Source: Streptosporangiaceae bacterium
GTDB lineage: Bacteria > Actinomycetota > Actinomycetes > Streptosporangiales > Streptosporangiaceae
Direction: 5' to 3'
Assembly (NCBI GenBank): GCA_030039095.1
Contig: JASHQP010000577.1
Span: 1 to 7,809 of the forward strand
Length of the DNA: 7,809 nt
Shown here: in pieces, positions 1 to 5,973 of the stretch
Numbering within the stretch: the first letter of the stretch is position 1
Layout: every line of letters starts with the position of its first letter
Notes under the pieces: generated by a model
Told to the model about the DNA's origin: nothing
Seen by the model: the letters and a program-made list of their open reading frames with translations, nothing else
Databases searched by the model: none
Translations under genes and position numbers: made by a program

Positions 1-25
1 TCTCCTCCCATGTCTTGCGCGTCAT
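1..25 (-). CDS. Start of probable antitoxin gene (partial, cut by window edge)
   Basis: Only eight codons are present, reading MTRKTWEE on the minus strand from the ATG at 25-23. The start overlaps the stop codon of the upstream toxin remnant in an ATGA (22-25), the usual translational coupling of toxin-first HigBA-type pairs. Short antitoxins of this class often begin with a basic, Trp-containing segment like this one. The assignment rests on context more than on these few residues, and whether the rest of the gene is intact cannot be seen. Confidence 0.4.
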
Positions 26-170
26 TCGTCCCCCTCAGCCGTGTGTCCCTCGGCGATGCAGGTCTGCATGGCCCGCCAGGCCCGCTGGATCTCCAAGCGC
101 GCAGCTCGTCTGGAAGCCCCTGTAGCCACGTCTCGACCTCCGGCTCCAGCTCGATGCTACCCCAAGGCAT
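22..170 (-). pseudogene. HigB/RelE-family toxin remnant with internal deletion
   Basis: From the ATG at 170 the minus strand reads MPWGSIELEPEVETWLQGLP and then DEL, a typical start for actinobacterial RelE/HigB (Gp49-like) toxins. The frame then becomes nonsense. From about position 95 to the stop at 22-24, a different frame reads LEIQRAWRAMQTCIAEGHTA followed by EGDE and a stop. This resembles the family C-terminus (E-x-x-RA-x-x-AM-x-x-C-x-x-EGHTAE). Such toxins are usually about 100-120 residues, so this 149-nt relic has lost most of the fold and is out of frame; it should be inactive. Its end overlaps the next start (ATGA), as in an intact toxin-antitoxin operon. Family assignment is from recalled patterns, not a search. 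Confidence 0.55.
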
Positions 171-201
171 AGCAGCGATGCTATGGGAAGGGTATGACAC
201 T

Positions 202-220
202 CAGCGGCCGAAGGCCGCTG
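202..220 (-). terminator. GC-rich hairpin after the minus-strand operon
   Basis: A perfect inverted repeat has arms CAGCGGCC (202-209) and GGCCGCTG (213-220) around a 3-nt loop. It lies 22 nt past the stop codon of the last operon gene and before the toxin remnant. There is no T-run, which is common for actinobacterial terminators. It could terminate the operon reading leftwards. Confidence 0.5.
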
Positions 221-242
221 CACCTGCTGGCCGACGCCGCGG

Positions 243-917
243 TCAGTCGAACGAGGGCTTGCGGTCCCTGGTCCGCTTGAGCTCGAAGAACCCGTCGGCC
301 TCGGTCACCAGAACCACGCCGTCCCACAGGCGCCCGGCGGCCTCGCCCCTGGGCGCGGGCGTGATCACCGGCCCGAAGATGGGGTTGCCGCGCACCCGGA
401 TGACCGGCGTTCCCACGTCGAGCCCGATCTGGTCGAACGCCTCGTGGTGCGACGCCTTGATCTGCTCGTCGAACTCTTCGCTCTCGGCCGCGCTGGCGAG
501 CGAAGCGGGCAGGCCCACCTCTTCCAGCGCCTCCGTGATCACGGCGGGATCATCCCGGCGGCCCTCGTTGTGGAACCGCGTGCCGATGGCCGTGTAGATC
601 GGCCCCAGGACGTCGTCGCCGCGTTCCTTGGCGGCCGCCGCGACCACGCGGATCGGCCCCCAGGCCTTGGCCATCCGCTCCAGGTACTCGGGGCCGAGGT
701 CCTTGCCCTCGTGCTGGACCAGGTTCAGGTAGGCCAGCGACATGATCCGCCAGTCCGTCCGCACCGGCCTGACCTGCTCAACCTCCAGCATCCAGCGGGA
801 GGTGATCCAGGCCCACGGGCACAGTGGGTCGAACCAGAACTGTACGTCTTCGCGCTCATCCGACTGTGCTGTCACGCTCGCTGGCAACTGCCGTCCGGAT
901 TTCGGTATTCCCGCCAT
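243..917 (-). CDS. Rv2466c-like mycothiol-dependent reductase (DsbA/thioredoxin fold)
   Basis: Cytosolic DsbA-fold oxidoreductase that probably uses mycothiol to reduce disulfide, nitro or quinone-like substrates, as M. tuberculosis Rv2466c does. In the 224-residue frame the active-site segment FWFDPLCPWAWITSRWML spans about residues 27-44, with Cys33. The middle carries the helical insert (AWGPIRV, SHHEAFD); the cis-Pro loop GTPVIRV is near 169-175 and the C-terminus reads FFELKRTR...FD. All these match Rv2466c as I remember it. The second cysteine of the Rv2466c CPWC motif is Ala36 here, so a monothiol mechanism is likely. The ATG at 917 lies 12 nt after the aldo/keto reductase stop, which implies cotranscription. 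A GTG at 875 would give 210 residues, closer to the family length of about 207; neither start has a clear Shine-Dalgarno. It is the last gene of the operon. Confidence 0.85.
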   Translation of the reverse strand: MAGIPKSGRQLPASVTAQSDEREDVQFWFDPLCPWAWITSRWMLEVEQVRPVRTDWRIMSLAYLNLVQHEGKDLGPEYLERMAKAWGPIRVVAAAAKERGDDVLGPIYTAIGTRFHNEGRRDDPAVITEALEEVGLPASLASAAESEEFDEQIKASHHEAFDQIGLDVGTPVIRVRGNPIFGPVITPAPRGEAAGRLWDGVVLVTEADGFFELKRTRDRKPSFD

Positions 918-929
918 CGCAGCCCGGTT

Positions 930-1874
930 TCATCGGGAGCCGATGCGGCCGAGCTCAGCGAGATCATCGGGACTCAGGCGGCCGGGCAGGCCGGCCGCCT
1001 CGCAGTCGGCCCGCACCTGCTCCGGGCTGGTGGCGCCGAACAGCACGCTGGCGAGGCGGGGGTGGGTGAACGGGAACGCCAGCGCCAGCGTGGCCGCGGT
1101 GGTGCCGAGCCGGGCGGCGAGGCTGGCGATGTCGCGGGCAGCGGCGGCGGCCGGGGCGACCCTGGGGTCGTCCAGCGTCTGCGCGGCGCGCCCGGCCGCC
1201 GGCCCGGCCAGGTACTTGCCGGAAAGCACTCCCCCGGCCAGGCTGAACGACGCGATCAGGCCGGCGCCCGAAACGTCGAGCACGCGTGCCATCTCCGGGT
1301 CTTCCACCCAGTCCCGGCGGACCAGGCTGTACGGGAGCTGGATCGCGCACGGCTGCGCGACGCCGAGGTCGGCCGCGGCCTGGACCGCCCGCGCGGCCTG
1401 CTGGGCGTGCCAGTTCACCATGCCCCACGCGCGTGCCTTCCCCGACCCGATGAGCCCGACGGTGGCGGCGACGGCGTCGGCGACCGGCATGCCCGCGGGC
1501 GGCGGGTTCGCGTAGATCAGGTCGATGTAGTCGAAACCCATCCGCTGCAGCGACGCGTCCAGCTCGGCGGCGGCGCTCTGCTCCGGCCAGAACTCCCACC
1601 ACAGCTTGTTGGTCACCACGGCCTGGTCGCGGGGCACGCCCGCGCCGCGGAACAGCTCGCCGAACACGACCTCGGAGTACCCGGTCGGGATCGGGGCGGT
1701 GCCGGTCTCGTCGTTGTAGCGGGCGTCGTCGAAGAAGTTGATGCCCTCGTCGCGGGCCGCCCGCATGATCGCGACCCGCGTGTCGGCGGGCAGCCGCTCG
1801 AACGTGCGCCACGAGCCGAGCGACATCACCGAGACGTCCAGTCCCGACGAGCCCAGCGGCCGGGTAGCCAGCAT
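930..1874 (-). CDS. Aldo/keto reductase family protein (catalytic His replaced by Asn)
   Basis: TIM-barrel NAD(P)H-dependent oxidoreductase of 314 residues. I start it at the ATG at 1874 because GGGAGG lies just upstream and the protein then begins MLATRPLGSSGLDVSVMSLG, a classic AKR first strand. The frame stays open to 1955 but has no family sequence there. Seen motifs: NFFDDARY (Asp49/50, Tyr53), VVTNKLWWE (Lys90), DYIDLIYANPP, GMVNW and the cofactor-side FGATSPEQV near the C-terminus. In most AKRs the DYIDL strand ends in the catalytic His; the aligned residue here is Asn123, and the Asp-to-Tyr spacing is one residue short. Activity may therefore differ from ordinary carbonyl reduction. 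It starts 31 nt after the dehydrogenase stop and ends 12 nt before the Rv2466c-like gene, so the three are probably one transcript. Substrate unknown. Confidence 0.88.
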   Translation of the reverse strand: MLATRPLGSSGLDVSVMSLGSWRTFERLPADTRVAIMRAARDEGINFFDDARYNDETGTAPIPTGYSEVVFGELFRGAGVPRDQAVVTNKLWWEFWPEQSAAAELDASLQRMGFDYIDLIYANPPPAGMPVADAVAATVGLIGSGKARAWGMVNWHAQQAARAVQAAADLGVAQPCAIQLPYSLVRRDWVEDPEMARVLDVSGAGLIASFSLAGGVLSGKYLAGPAAGRAAQTLDDPRVAPAAAAARDIASLAARLGTTAATLALAFPFTHPRLASVLFGATSPEQVRADCEAAGLPGRLSPDDLAELGRIGSR

Positions 1875-1905
1875 CTTCCCTCCCTGAGGGGCCGTTGCGC
1901 GCGCG

Positions 1906-3291
1906 TCAGCCGCGCGGTGCGCCGACCCAGACGGACTTGATGTTGCAGAACTCACGGATGCCCTGGGAGAACAGCTCCCAGCCGAAGCCGGAGGTCTTCA
2001 CGCCGCCGAACGGAAGCTGCGGGTAGGAGGTCACGTTGCCGTTGACGAACACCATCCCGGCGACGAGGTCCCTGGCGAACCTGGCCTGTTCCGCCTCGTC
2101 GCTGGTCCACGCGTTCGCGCCGAGCCCGAACTCGGTGCCGTTGGCGAGGTCGATCGCCGCGTCGATGTCCGGCACCCGGTACAGGGTAGCGACCGGGCCG
2201 AACACCTCCTCGCCGTGCACGCGCATGTCCGGGGTGATGCCGGCCAGGACCGTCGGCGGGTAGTAGAAGCCCGGACCGTCCGGCGCGGCTCCGCCGCACA
2301 GCGCCCTCGCGCCCTGGGCGACGGCGTCGGCGACGAGCTTCTCGACGTCGTCGCGCTGCTGCTCGGAGGCCAGCGGCCCGACGTCGGTGCCGTCGGCCAT
2401 CGGATCGCCGACCACCTTGGCCGCCATCTGCTCGACGAACAGCCGCTCGAACTCGTCGTAGACCGCGTCGTGCACGATGAAGCGCTTGGCCGCGATGCAC
2501 GACTGGCCGTTGTTGATGAGGCGCGCGAACGCAGCGACCTCCGCGGCGGCCTGCAGGCCTGCCGAGGGCATCACGATGAACGGGTCGCTGCCGCCCAGTT
2601 CCAGCACGACCTTCTTGATCTCGCTGCCGGCGATCGCTGCCACCGACTGCCCGGCCGGCCCCGACCCGGTGAGCGTGGCCGCCACCACCCGCCTGTCGCG
2701 CAGGATCGCCTCGACCCGCGCCGAGCCGACCAGCAGGGTCTGGAACGTCCCGTGCGGGAACCCCGCCCGCGCGAACAGGTCCTGCATGAACAGCGCCGTG
2801 GCCGGCACGTTCGACGCGTGCTTGAGCAGCCCCACGTTCCCGGCCATCAGGGCCGGCGCGGCGAAGCGCATGGCCTGCCACAGCGGGAAGTTCCAGGGCA
2901 TGATCGCCAGCACCGGGCCCAGGGGCTGGAACGTGACGTATGCCCGGCTGGCCCCGACGGCGCCGGCGTCGGCTGGCTCGTCGGCAAGAAAACCCTCGGC
3001 GTGCTCGGCGTAGTAGCGGCAGGTGGTGGCGCACTTGGCGACCTCCTGCCTGGCGGCGGCCAGCGTCTTGCCCATCTCGGTGGTCATCATGGCCGCGATC
3101 TGGCCCTGCTCGGCGTCGAGGATGTCCGCGGCCCGGCGCATCCAGCCGGCCCGCTCCGCAAAGCTGGTCAGGCGGTATGCGGCGTGCGCCGCAGCGGCGG
3201 CGGCCAGGCAGCCCTCGACGTCCGCCTCGCTCATCTCGTCATAGGTCTTCACGGTCTCGCCGGTGGCCGGGTTGATCGTCGCGATCGCCAT
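1906..3291 (-). CDS. NAD(P)+-dependent succinate-semialdehyde dehydrogenase, YneI/Sad-like
   Basis: Aldehyde dehydrogenase superfamily enzyme of 461 residues, very close in pattern to E. coli Sad/YneI (462 residues), which oxidises succinate semialdehyde to succinate in GABA and putrescine breakdown. With the ATG at 3291 as residue 1, the Rossmann/oxyanion motif IMPWNFPLW lies near 130-138, the catalytic base Glu231 sits in LELGGSDPF, and the nucleophile Cys265 sits in NNGQSCIAAKRF. EEVFGP (cofactor ribose) is near 361-366 and the C-terminus has PFGGVKTSGFGWEL. GGGAG lies 6 nt before the ATG at 3291; the adjacent ATG at 3294 and a further upstream start are less likely. It lies 77 nt after the deaminase gene. 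That gap holds a 6-bp hairpin (3329-3347), which could modulate read-through. The exact aldehyde substrate is inferred. Confidence 0.88.
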   Translation of the reverse strand: MAIATINPATGETVKTYDEMSEADVEGCLAAAAAAHAAYRLTSFAERAGWMRRAADILDAEQGQIAAMMTTEMGKTLAAARQEVAKCATTCRYYAEHAEGFLADEPADAGAVGASRAYVTFQPLGPVLAIMPWNFPLWQAMRFAAPALMAGNVGLLKHASNVPATALFMQDLFARAGFPHGTFQTLLVGSARVEAILRDRRVVAATLTGSGPAGQSVAAIAGSEIKKVVLELGGSDPFIVMPSAGLQAAAEVAAFARLINNGQSCIAAKRFIVHDAVYDEFERLFVEQMAAKVVGDPMADGTDVGPLASEQQRDDVEKLVADAVAQGARALCGGAAPDGPGFYYPPTVLAGITPDMRVHGEEVFGPVATLYRVPDIDAAIDLANGTEFGLGANAWTSDEAEQARFARDLVAGMVFVNGNVTSYPQLPFGGVKTSGFGWELFSQGIREFCNIKSVWVGAPRG

Positions 3292-3368
3292 CATTTGCTC
3301 CCTTCGCCGCACCGTGGCTCATCTGGGGCGCTGCCCGCCTCGCAGCGGCCTGCACGACCTGCCGGCCG

Positions 3369-3866
3369 TCACCAGCGGAGCTGGGCTATTTCGTCGTAGT
3401 CGGTGGCGGAGTAGCTGACCAGGCCGTCGGTCAGCGCGAAGATCCACTCGGCCACGCCGAGCGACATCGCCAGCCTGCTGCAACGCGGGCAGTAGTGCGG
3501 TTCCTCCAGCCGCACCGAGTCGTCGGGCGCGAGCCGCACGTAGATCAGTTTCGATCCCGGCACGTTCCGCCAGCCGTCGCCGTCGCGCGCCAGGGAGATC
3601 GCCCGCTGCTCCGCGTGGGTCCGGCACTGGTCATGATTGCCGAGCTGGCCCACCTTGCAGTAGCAGTGGCCCTCGCCGGGAAACGGCACCCCGTTGGTCC
3701 CCCACGCCAGCATGCTGCCGTCCTGCACCAGCACCGCGGCGTGCCGGGTCCGCGCGTGGGAGTCCCTGGCCAGTTCGGCCGCCCGCTCCACCATCTGCTC
3801 CGCCATGTGGCTGTCATGGCGTTTCAGCGGCCGCCGCTGCGGCCCCGGCCCTGGTCCTGGCTGCAT
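3369..3866 (-). CDS. Cytidine/deoxycytidylate deaminase-like zinc protein
   Basis: Protein of the CDA-fold zinc deaminase superfamily; the actual base or nucleotide substrate is unknown. With the ATG at 3866 (165 residues), the zinc and proton-shuttle motif RTHAEQRA gives His84 and Glu86, and the two zinc cysteines are Cys126 and Cys129 in EPHYCPRCSRLA. The usual motif is P-C-x-x-C directly; here His-Tyr lies between Pro and the first Cys. A second Cys/His-rich stretch, GHCYCKVGQLGNHDQC, precedes HAE and could bind another metal. I chose 3866 because AGAGGGG sits about 8 nt upstream. The ATG at 3806 (MAEQMVERAA, 145 residues) removes a Pro/Gly-rich leader and fits the conserved core better, but lacks a Shine-Dalgarno. 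It is probably the first gene of the leftward cluster. Confidence 0.7.
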   Translation of the reverse strand: MQPGPGPGPQRRPLKRHDSHMAEQMVERAAELARDSHARTRHAAVLVQDGSMLAWGTNGVPFPGEGHCYCKVGQLGNHDQCRTHAEQRAISLARDGDGWRNVPGSKLIYVRLAPDDSVRLEEPHYCPRCSRLAMSLGVAEWIFALTDGLVSYSATDYDEIAQLRW

Positions 3867-4050
3867 GCACACCACCCCTCTGCAGCGAACACCCAATTGT
3901 CCGCCCACGGCCGCGAGCGCCACGGGGCGCCCCGGGGAGTGGACAAGACTGGATGATGCCAGCCCAGGGCCGCAGCCGCCGCCCGCCCCCGCAACCCGCC
4001 CCTTCCCCGAGGCTCTACGGTGGTCTTGTCCCCAGGGGCAGGAGGCACTC
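3867..4050. promoter_or_regulatory. Divergent intergenic region with a distant 9-bp inverted repeat
   Basis: This stretch separates the leftward deaminase operon from the rightward broken PPOX gene and should hold promoters for both. I see no convincing -35/-10 pair. It contains GGACAAGAC at 3941-3949 and its exact complement GTCTTGTCC at 4023-4031, 73 nt apart, flanking a C-rich tract. These could be paired operator half-sites, or chance. Confidence 0.3.
4040..4050 (+). promoter_or_regulatory. Strong ribosome binding site before GTG start at 4051
   Basis: AGGAGG at 4040-4045 sits 5 nt upstream of the GTG at 4051. It is the best Shine-Dalgarno in the window, and it marks 4051 as the genuine start of the now-truncated PPOX gene. 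Confidence 0.7.
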
Positions 4051-4164
4051 GTGCCGCTCGACGAGATCTACGTGACGTACCTGAACGGTCAGAGCCGCGG
4101 CCGTCTGGCGACGGTAAGCGCGAATGGCAGCCCTCGCCGCTGCACGCGATCCACCTGCGCCTGA
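4051..4164 (+). pseudogene. N-terminal fragment of a PPOX-class (flavin/F420) oxidoreductase gene
   Basis: From the GTG the plus strand reads (V/M)PLDEIYVTYLNGQSRGRL followed by ATVSANGSP. This matches the first strand region of pyridoxamine-5'-phosphate-oxidase-like F420/flavin oxidoreductases (pattern YL-x-x-Q-x-x-GRLATV-x-x-x-G-x-P). Homology stops near 4131. The frame continues as RRCTRSTCA and stops at 4162-4164, giving a 37-residue product where the family needs about 130 or more. The split-barrel fold and cofactor site are absent, so the product should be non-functional. The strong ribosome binding site suggests the break is fairly recent. The downstream sequence belongs to a different family in another frame. 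Confidence 0.6.
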
Positions 4165-4409
4165 AGCAGCAGGGCCGCGGCGGCCCGGCCTCGCGATTCG
4201 AGATCGTCAAGGTCCTCGCCCCGGCGCCGGGCGTCGCCCTGGCCCAGATCCGCCGCGTCGCAATCGGCCCCGACGGCCAGCCCGTCGAGCCCAGTTCCGA
4301 CCTCACCGGCCCGTTCTCCGAGATGGTGCTCTACGTCCTGGTCCGCCGCGGCGGCACCTGGTGGGTCGCCGCAGGCCAGAACACCCCCATCCAGCCGCCG
4401 CCAAGCTGA
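4122..4409 (+). pseudogene. C-terminal fragment of an SgcJ/EcaC (SnoaL-like, DUF4440-type) gene
   Basis: In the frame ending at the TGA 4407-4409 the sequence reads EWQPSPLHAIHLRLKQQ, then RFEIVKVLAPAPGVALAQIR, then FSEMVLYVLVRR and WWVAAGQNTPIQP. The VALA-x-x-RR, F-x-E-M-x-LYVLVRR and WW-x-AAGQNTP segments are typical of the second half of SgcJ/EcaC-type proteins (cystatin-like alpha+beta barrel). The first 40-60 residues of the family are missing. Upstream codons in this frame, back to an ATG at 4020, read as low-complexity Arg/Gly/Pro sequence that is the shadow of the PPOX fragment. I therefore call it a remnant; an ORF of 129 codons does remain open, so a product cannot be excluded. It ends 12 nt before the convergent DUF397 gene. 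Confidence 0.55.
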
Positions 4410-4421
4410 GCATCCTGAAGC

Positions 4422-4619
4422 TCAGACGACGTCGAACTCCCCGGCCCTCACCCCGGCGGTGAACGCCGCCCACTCGTCCGCCGTGAACGCCAGCCTCGCC
4501 CCATCGGGATCCTTGGAGTCACGCACCGCCATGCCGCCATCCCGCAGAACGGCGACCTCCACGCAGTTGCCGCCATTTCCCCCGCTGTAACTGGACTTCC
4601 ACCAGCCCTTCAGGTCCAT
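4422..4619 (-). CDS. DUF397 domain protein
   Basis: A 65-residue protein covering a complete DUF397 domain. The N-terminus WWKSSYSGGNGGNCVEVAVL, then VRDSKDPDG and FTADEWAAFTAGVRAGEFD, are the family signatures. DUF397 proteins are small partners of WhiJ/XRE-DUF5753 regulators in actinomycetes and are linked to developmental control; the molecular role is not settled. Its ATG overlaps the end of the XRE gene by 10 nt (4610-4619), with GAGGAG immediately upstream, so translation is probably coupled and expression is governed by the same promoter upstream of 5443. Confidence 0.9.
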   Translation of the reverse strand: MDLKGWWKSSYSGGNGGNCVEVAVLRDGGMAVRDSKDPDGARLAFTADEWAAFTAGVRAGEFDVV

Positions 4620-5443
4620 CGCTCCTCAGCTACCTTCCCTATAAGGTCTCGAGAGGCCTTCCGGGGCAAAGCCTCCGCGCGCAGCCGGTCGAAGGCCGAT
4701 ACAGCCTTGTTGACCAGTGCGGATCTCTCTATGGTCTGGCCCTCGACCGCCATTTCGACGTAGACGATACTCGGCGCGCCATCACCGAAACCAGCGACAA
4801 CGAATCCGCCCAGCAGTCCGGGATGCGCACCGACATCCGCAGTCACGACCTGCACGGTCAGGCTCGGCCGACACGAGGCGTCCGCCAAATGCAGCAACTG
4901 GTCATACATGATCTTGCCCGAGCCAATGAGCCGGTGCAGCACTGCTTCATCTATGACCACCCACAGCTCCGGCGGCGTGGGCCGGTCGAGGATGGTCTGG
5001 CGCTCCATGCGCGCGCCGACACGCTCTTCCAGCTCGTCGTCGCTGGCGCCGCTCTGCCAGGCGCGGAAAAGGGTGCGGGCGTAGTCAGCGGTCTGCAGCA
5101 AGCCTGGCACCAGCATTGGCTCCCACGAGCGCAGAGACGTGGCCTCCTTCTCTGCCTGCACCCAATCCCGGAACCACTGGGGATGAGGGCCGTCCCAGCG
5201 GCGGGCGAGGCCGAGCAGTCGCCCGAACAGCCCGTCGAGGTGCGGGAATGCGTCATCGCAGCGACCGGCGAACTCGGGCGTGGGAACGCGCTCGCTGATC
5301 TCGACCTTGCCGATCAGGTCCCCGGAGTAACTCAGTGCGCGGCCGAGCTGCTCCTGACTCATCTCGGCTGCTAACCGCGCCCGCCGTAGCTCGGCGCCAA
5401 AGAAAGCCATAGGACTACGGGTCGAATCAAGGCTGCGTGTCAT
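4610..5443 (-). CDS. XRE-family regulator with DUF5753 domain (WhiJ-like)
   Basis: DNA-binding regulator of 277 residues. Residues about 16-70 form a helix-turn-helix (AELRRARLAAEMSQEQLGRA, then SGDLIGKVEISERVPT). Residues about 92-275 are the DUF5753 domain, with its signature SWEPMLVPGLLQTADYAR, later ELWVVIDEAVLHR, and the C-terminal VYVEMAVEGQTIERSALVNK and FDRLRAEAL. Starting at the ATG at 5443 gives the normal family length (about 280). The frame is open to a TTG at 5563, but that extension is not family-like. The stop overlaps the DUF397 start. A HATPase_c_2 gene diverges on the other side, 134 nt away, so the regulator probably binds the shared intergenic region. WhiJ-like loci with this composition repress or time developmental genes in Streptomyces; the signal here is unknown. 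Confidence 0.9.
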   Translation of the reverse strand: MTRSLDSTRSPMAFFGAELRRARLAAEMSQEQLGRALSYSGDLIGKVEISERVPTPEFAGRCDDAFPHLDGLFGRLLGLARRWDGPHPQWFRDWVQAEKEATSLRSWEPMLVPGLLQTADYARTLFRAWQSGASDDELEERVGARMERQTILDRPTPPELWVVIDEAVLHRLIGSGKIMYDQLLHLADASCRPSLTVQVVTADVGAHPGLLGGFVVAGFGDGAPSIVYVEMAVEGQTIERSALVNKAVSAFDRLRAEALPRKASRDLIGKVAEERWT

Positions 5444-5577
5444 TGTTCCGACCAACTTCCGACATGCCGTGAGCCAGAACCGACGCCGACCGGACGGTGG
5501 CGCCTCTTTCCTGATGATCGTAAATCTCCCTGGGCAGGATAACCACCAAGCACCTTCAGGCAACGACAGGAGAGGAA
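5444..5577. promoter_or_regulatory. Divergent promoter region between WhiJ-like regulator and HATPase gene
   Basis: This 134-nt intergenic region must carry the promoters for both directions and is the natural binding site of the XRE regulator. An A/T-richer patch occurs at about 5515-5545 (ATGATCGTAAATCTCC and GGATAACC) and is the likeliest place for the rightward -10, but I see no convincing -35 at proper spacing. The rightward ribosome binding site is AGGAGAGG just before the ATG at 5578. Confidence 0.4.
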
Positions 5578-5973
5578 ATGCGCGAGCTCACGACTGCACC
5601 TCCGCTTGTTTGGTCGCGCGCCTTTCCCGCCGATGCCGCGCAGATCGGGGAGGCGCGCCGGTTCCTGAGCGGGCTCCTGGGAGACCTGCCGGCAGCCGAC
5701 GATGCGGTGCTCTGCCTGTCCGAACTCGCCACGAACGCCACCCTGCACAGCCGCTCCCGCGACGGCGGGCACTTCTCAGTCCGAGTCGAACTGCACGGCC
5801 AGCGCCTGCGCGTAGCAGTACACGACGAGGGCGGCCCGTGGGCCCAACCGAACAGTGCCGACGAACGACACGGTCGCGGGTTAGTGATCGTCAGCAGTCT
5901 CGCCACCAGCTGGGGCCGCGACGACCATACCGGCGTCGGCAGGACCGTCTGGTTCGAGATGGACCGTTCATGA
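5578..5973 (+). CDS. ATP-binding protein, HATPase_c_2 / RsbW-like anti-sigma family
   Basis: A 131-residue GHKL-fold ATPase domain of the type found in RsbW/SpoIIAB-like serine kinases and anti-sigma factors. Visible motifs are the N-box ELATNATLHS (Glu49, Asn53, His57), the G1 box VHDEGGPW (Asp83, Gly86) and the G2 box RHGRGLVIVSSLA (Gly101), ending GRTVWFEM. All nucleotide-binding positions are present. The start is fixed by AGGAGAGG shortly before the ATG. Single-domain proteins like this commonly sit beside XRE-DUF5753/DUF397 pairs in actinomycetes. Its stop overlaps the next start in an ATGA, so the downstream protein is probably made in step with it and may be a partner. Target sigma or anti-anti-sigma factor unknown. 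Confidence 0.9.
   Translation: MRELTTAPPLVWSRAFPADAAQIGEARRFLSGLLGDLPAADDAVLCLSELATNATLHSRSRDGGHFSVRVELHGQRLRVAVHDEGGPWAQPNSADERHGRGLVIVSSLATSWGRDDHTGVGRTVWFEMDRS

Noticed and set aside
35..223. 62-codon minus-strand frame over the toxin remnant
   Set aside because: It is neither the N-terminal nor the C-terminal toxin frame and has no recognisable content.
444..1940. 498-codon plus-strand open frame
   Set aside because: Arg/Gly/Pro-rich shadow antisense to the reductase and AKR genes, which carry full family motifs.
2215..3399. 394-codon plus-strand open frame
   Set aside because: Shadow of the aldehyde dehydrogenase gene on the other strand, with low-complexity composition and no recognisable domain.
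4020..4120. Taking the ATG at 4020 as the true start of a 129-residue SgcJ-like protein
   Set aside because: The first ~34 residues are a frame-shadow of the PPOX fragment, whose GTG at 4051 owns the only good ribosome binding site.
4124..4462. 112-codon plus-strand frame
   Set aside because: Arg/Pro-rich frame-shadow of the SgcJ-like remnant.
5444..5563. TTG start at 5563 for the XRE regulator
   Set aside because: The added 40 residues are not like the family and would occupy the divergent promoter region; the ATG at 5443 gives normal length.
5469..5969. Upstream extension of the Cys-triad protein frame to 5469
   Set aside because: It overlaps the HATPase gene entirely and is Arg/Ser-rich shadow sequence; the ATGA-coupled start at 5970 fits better.
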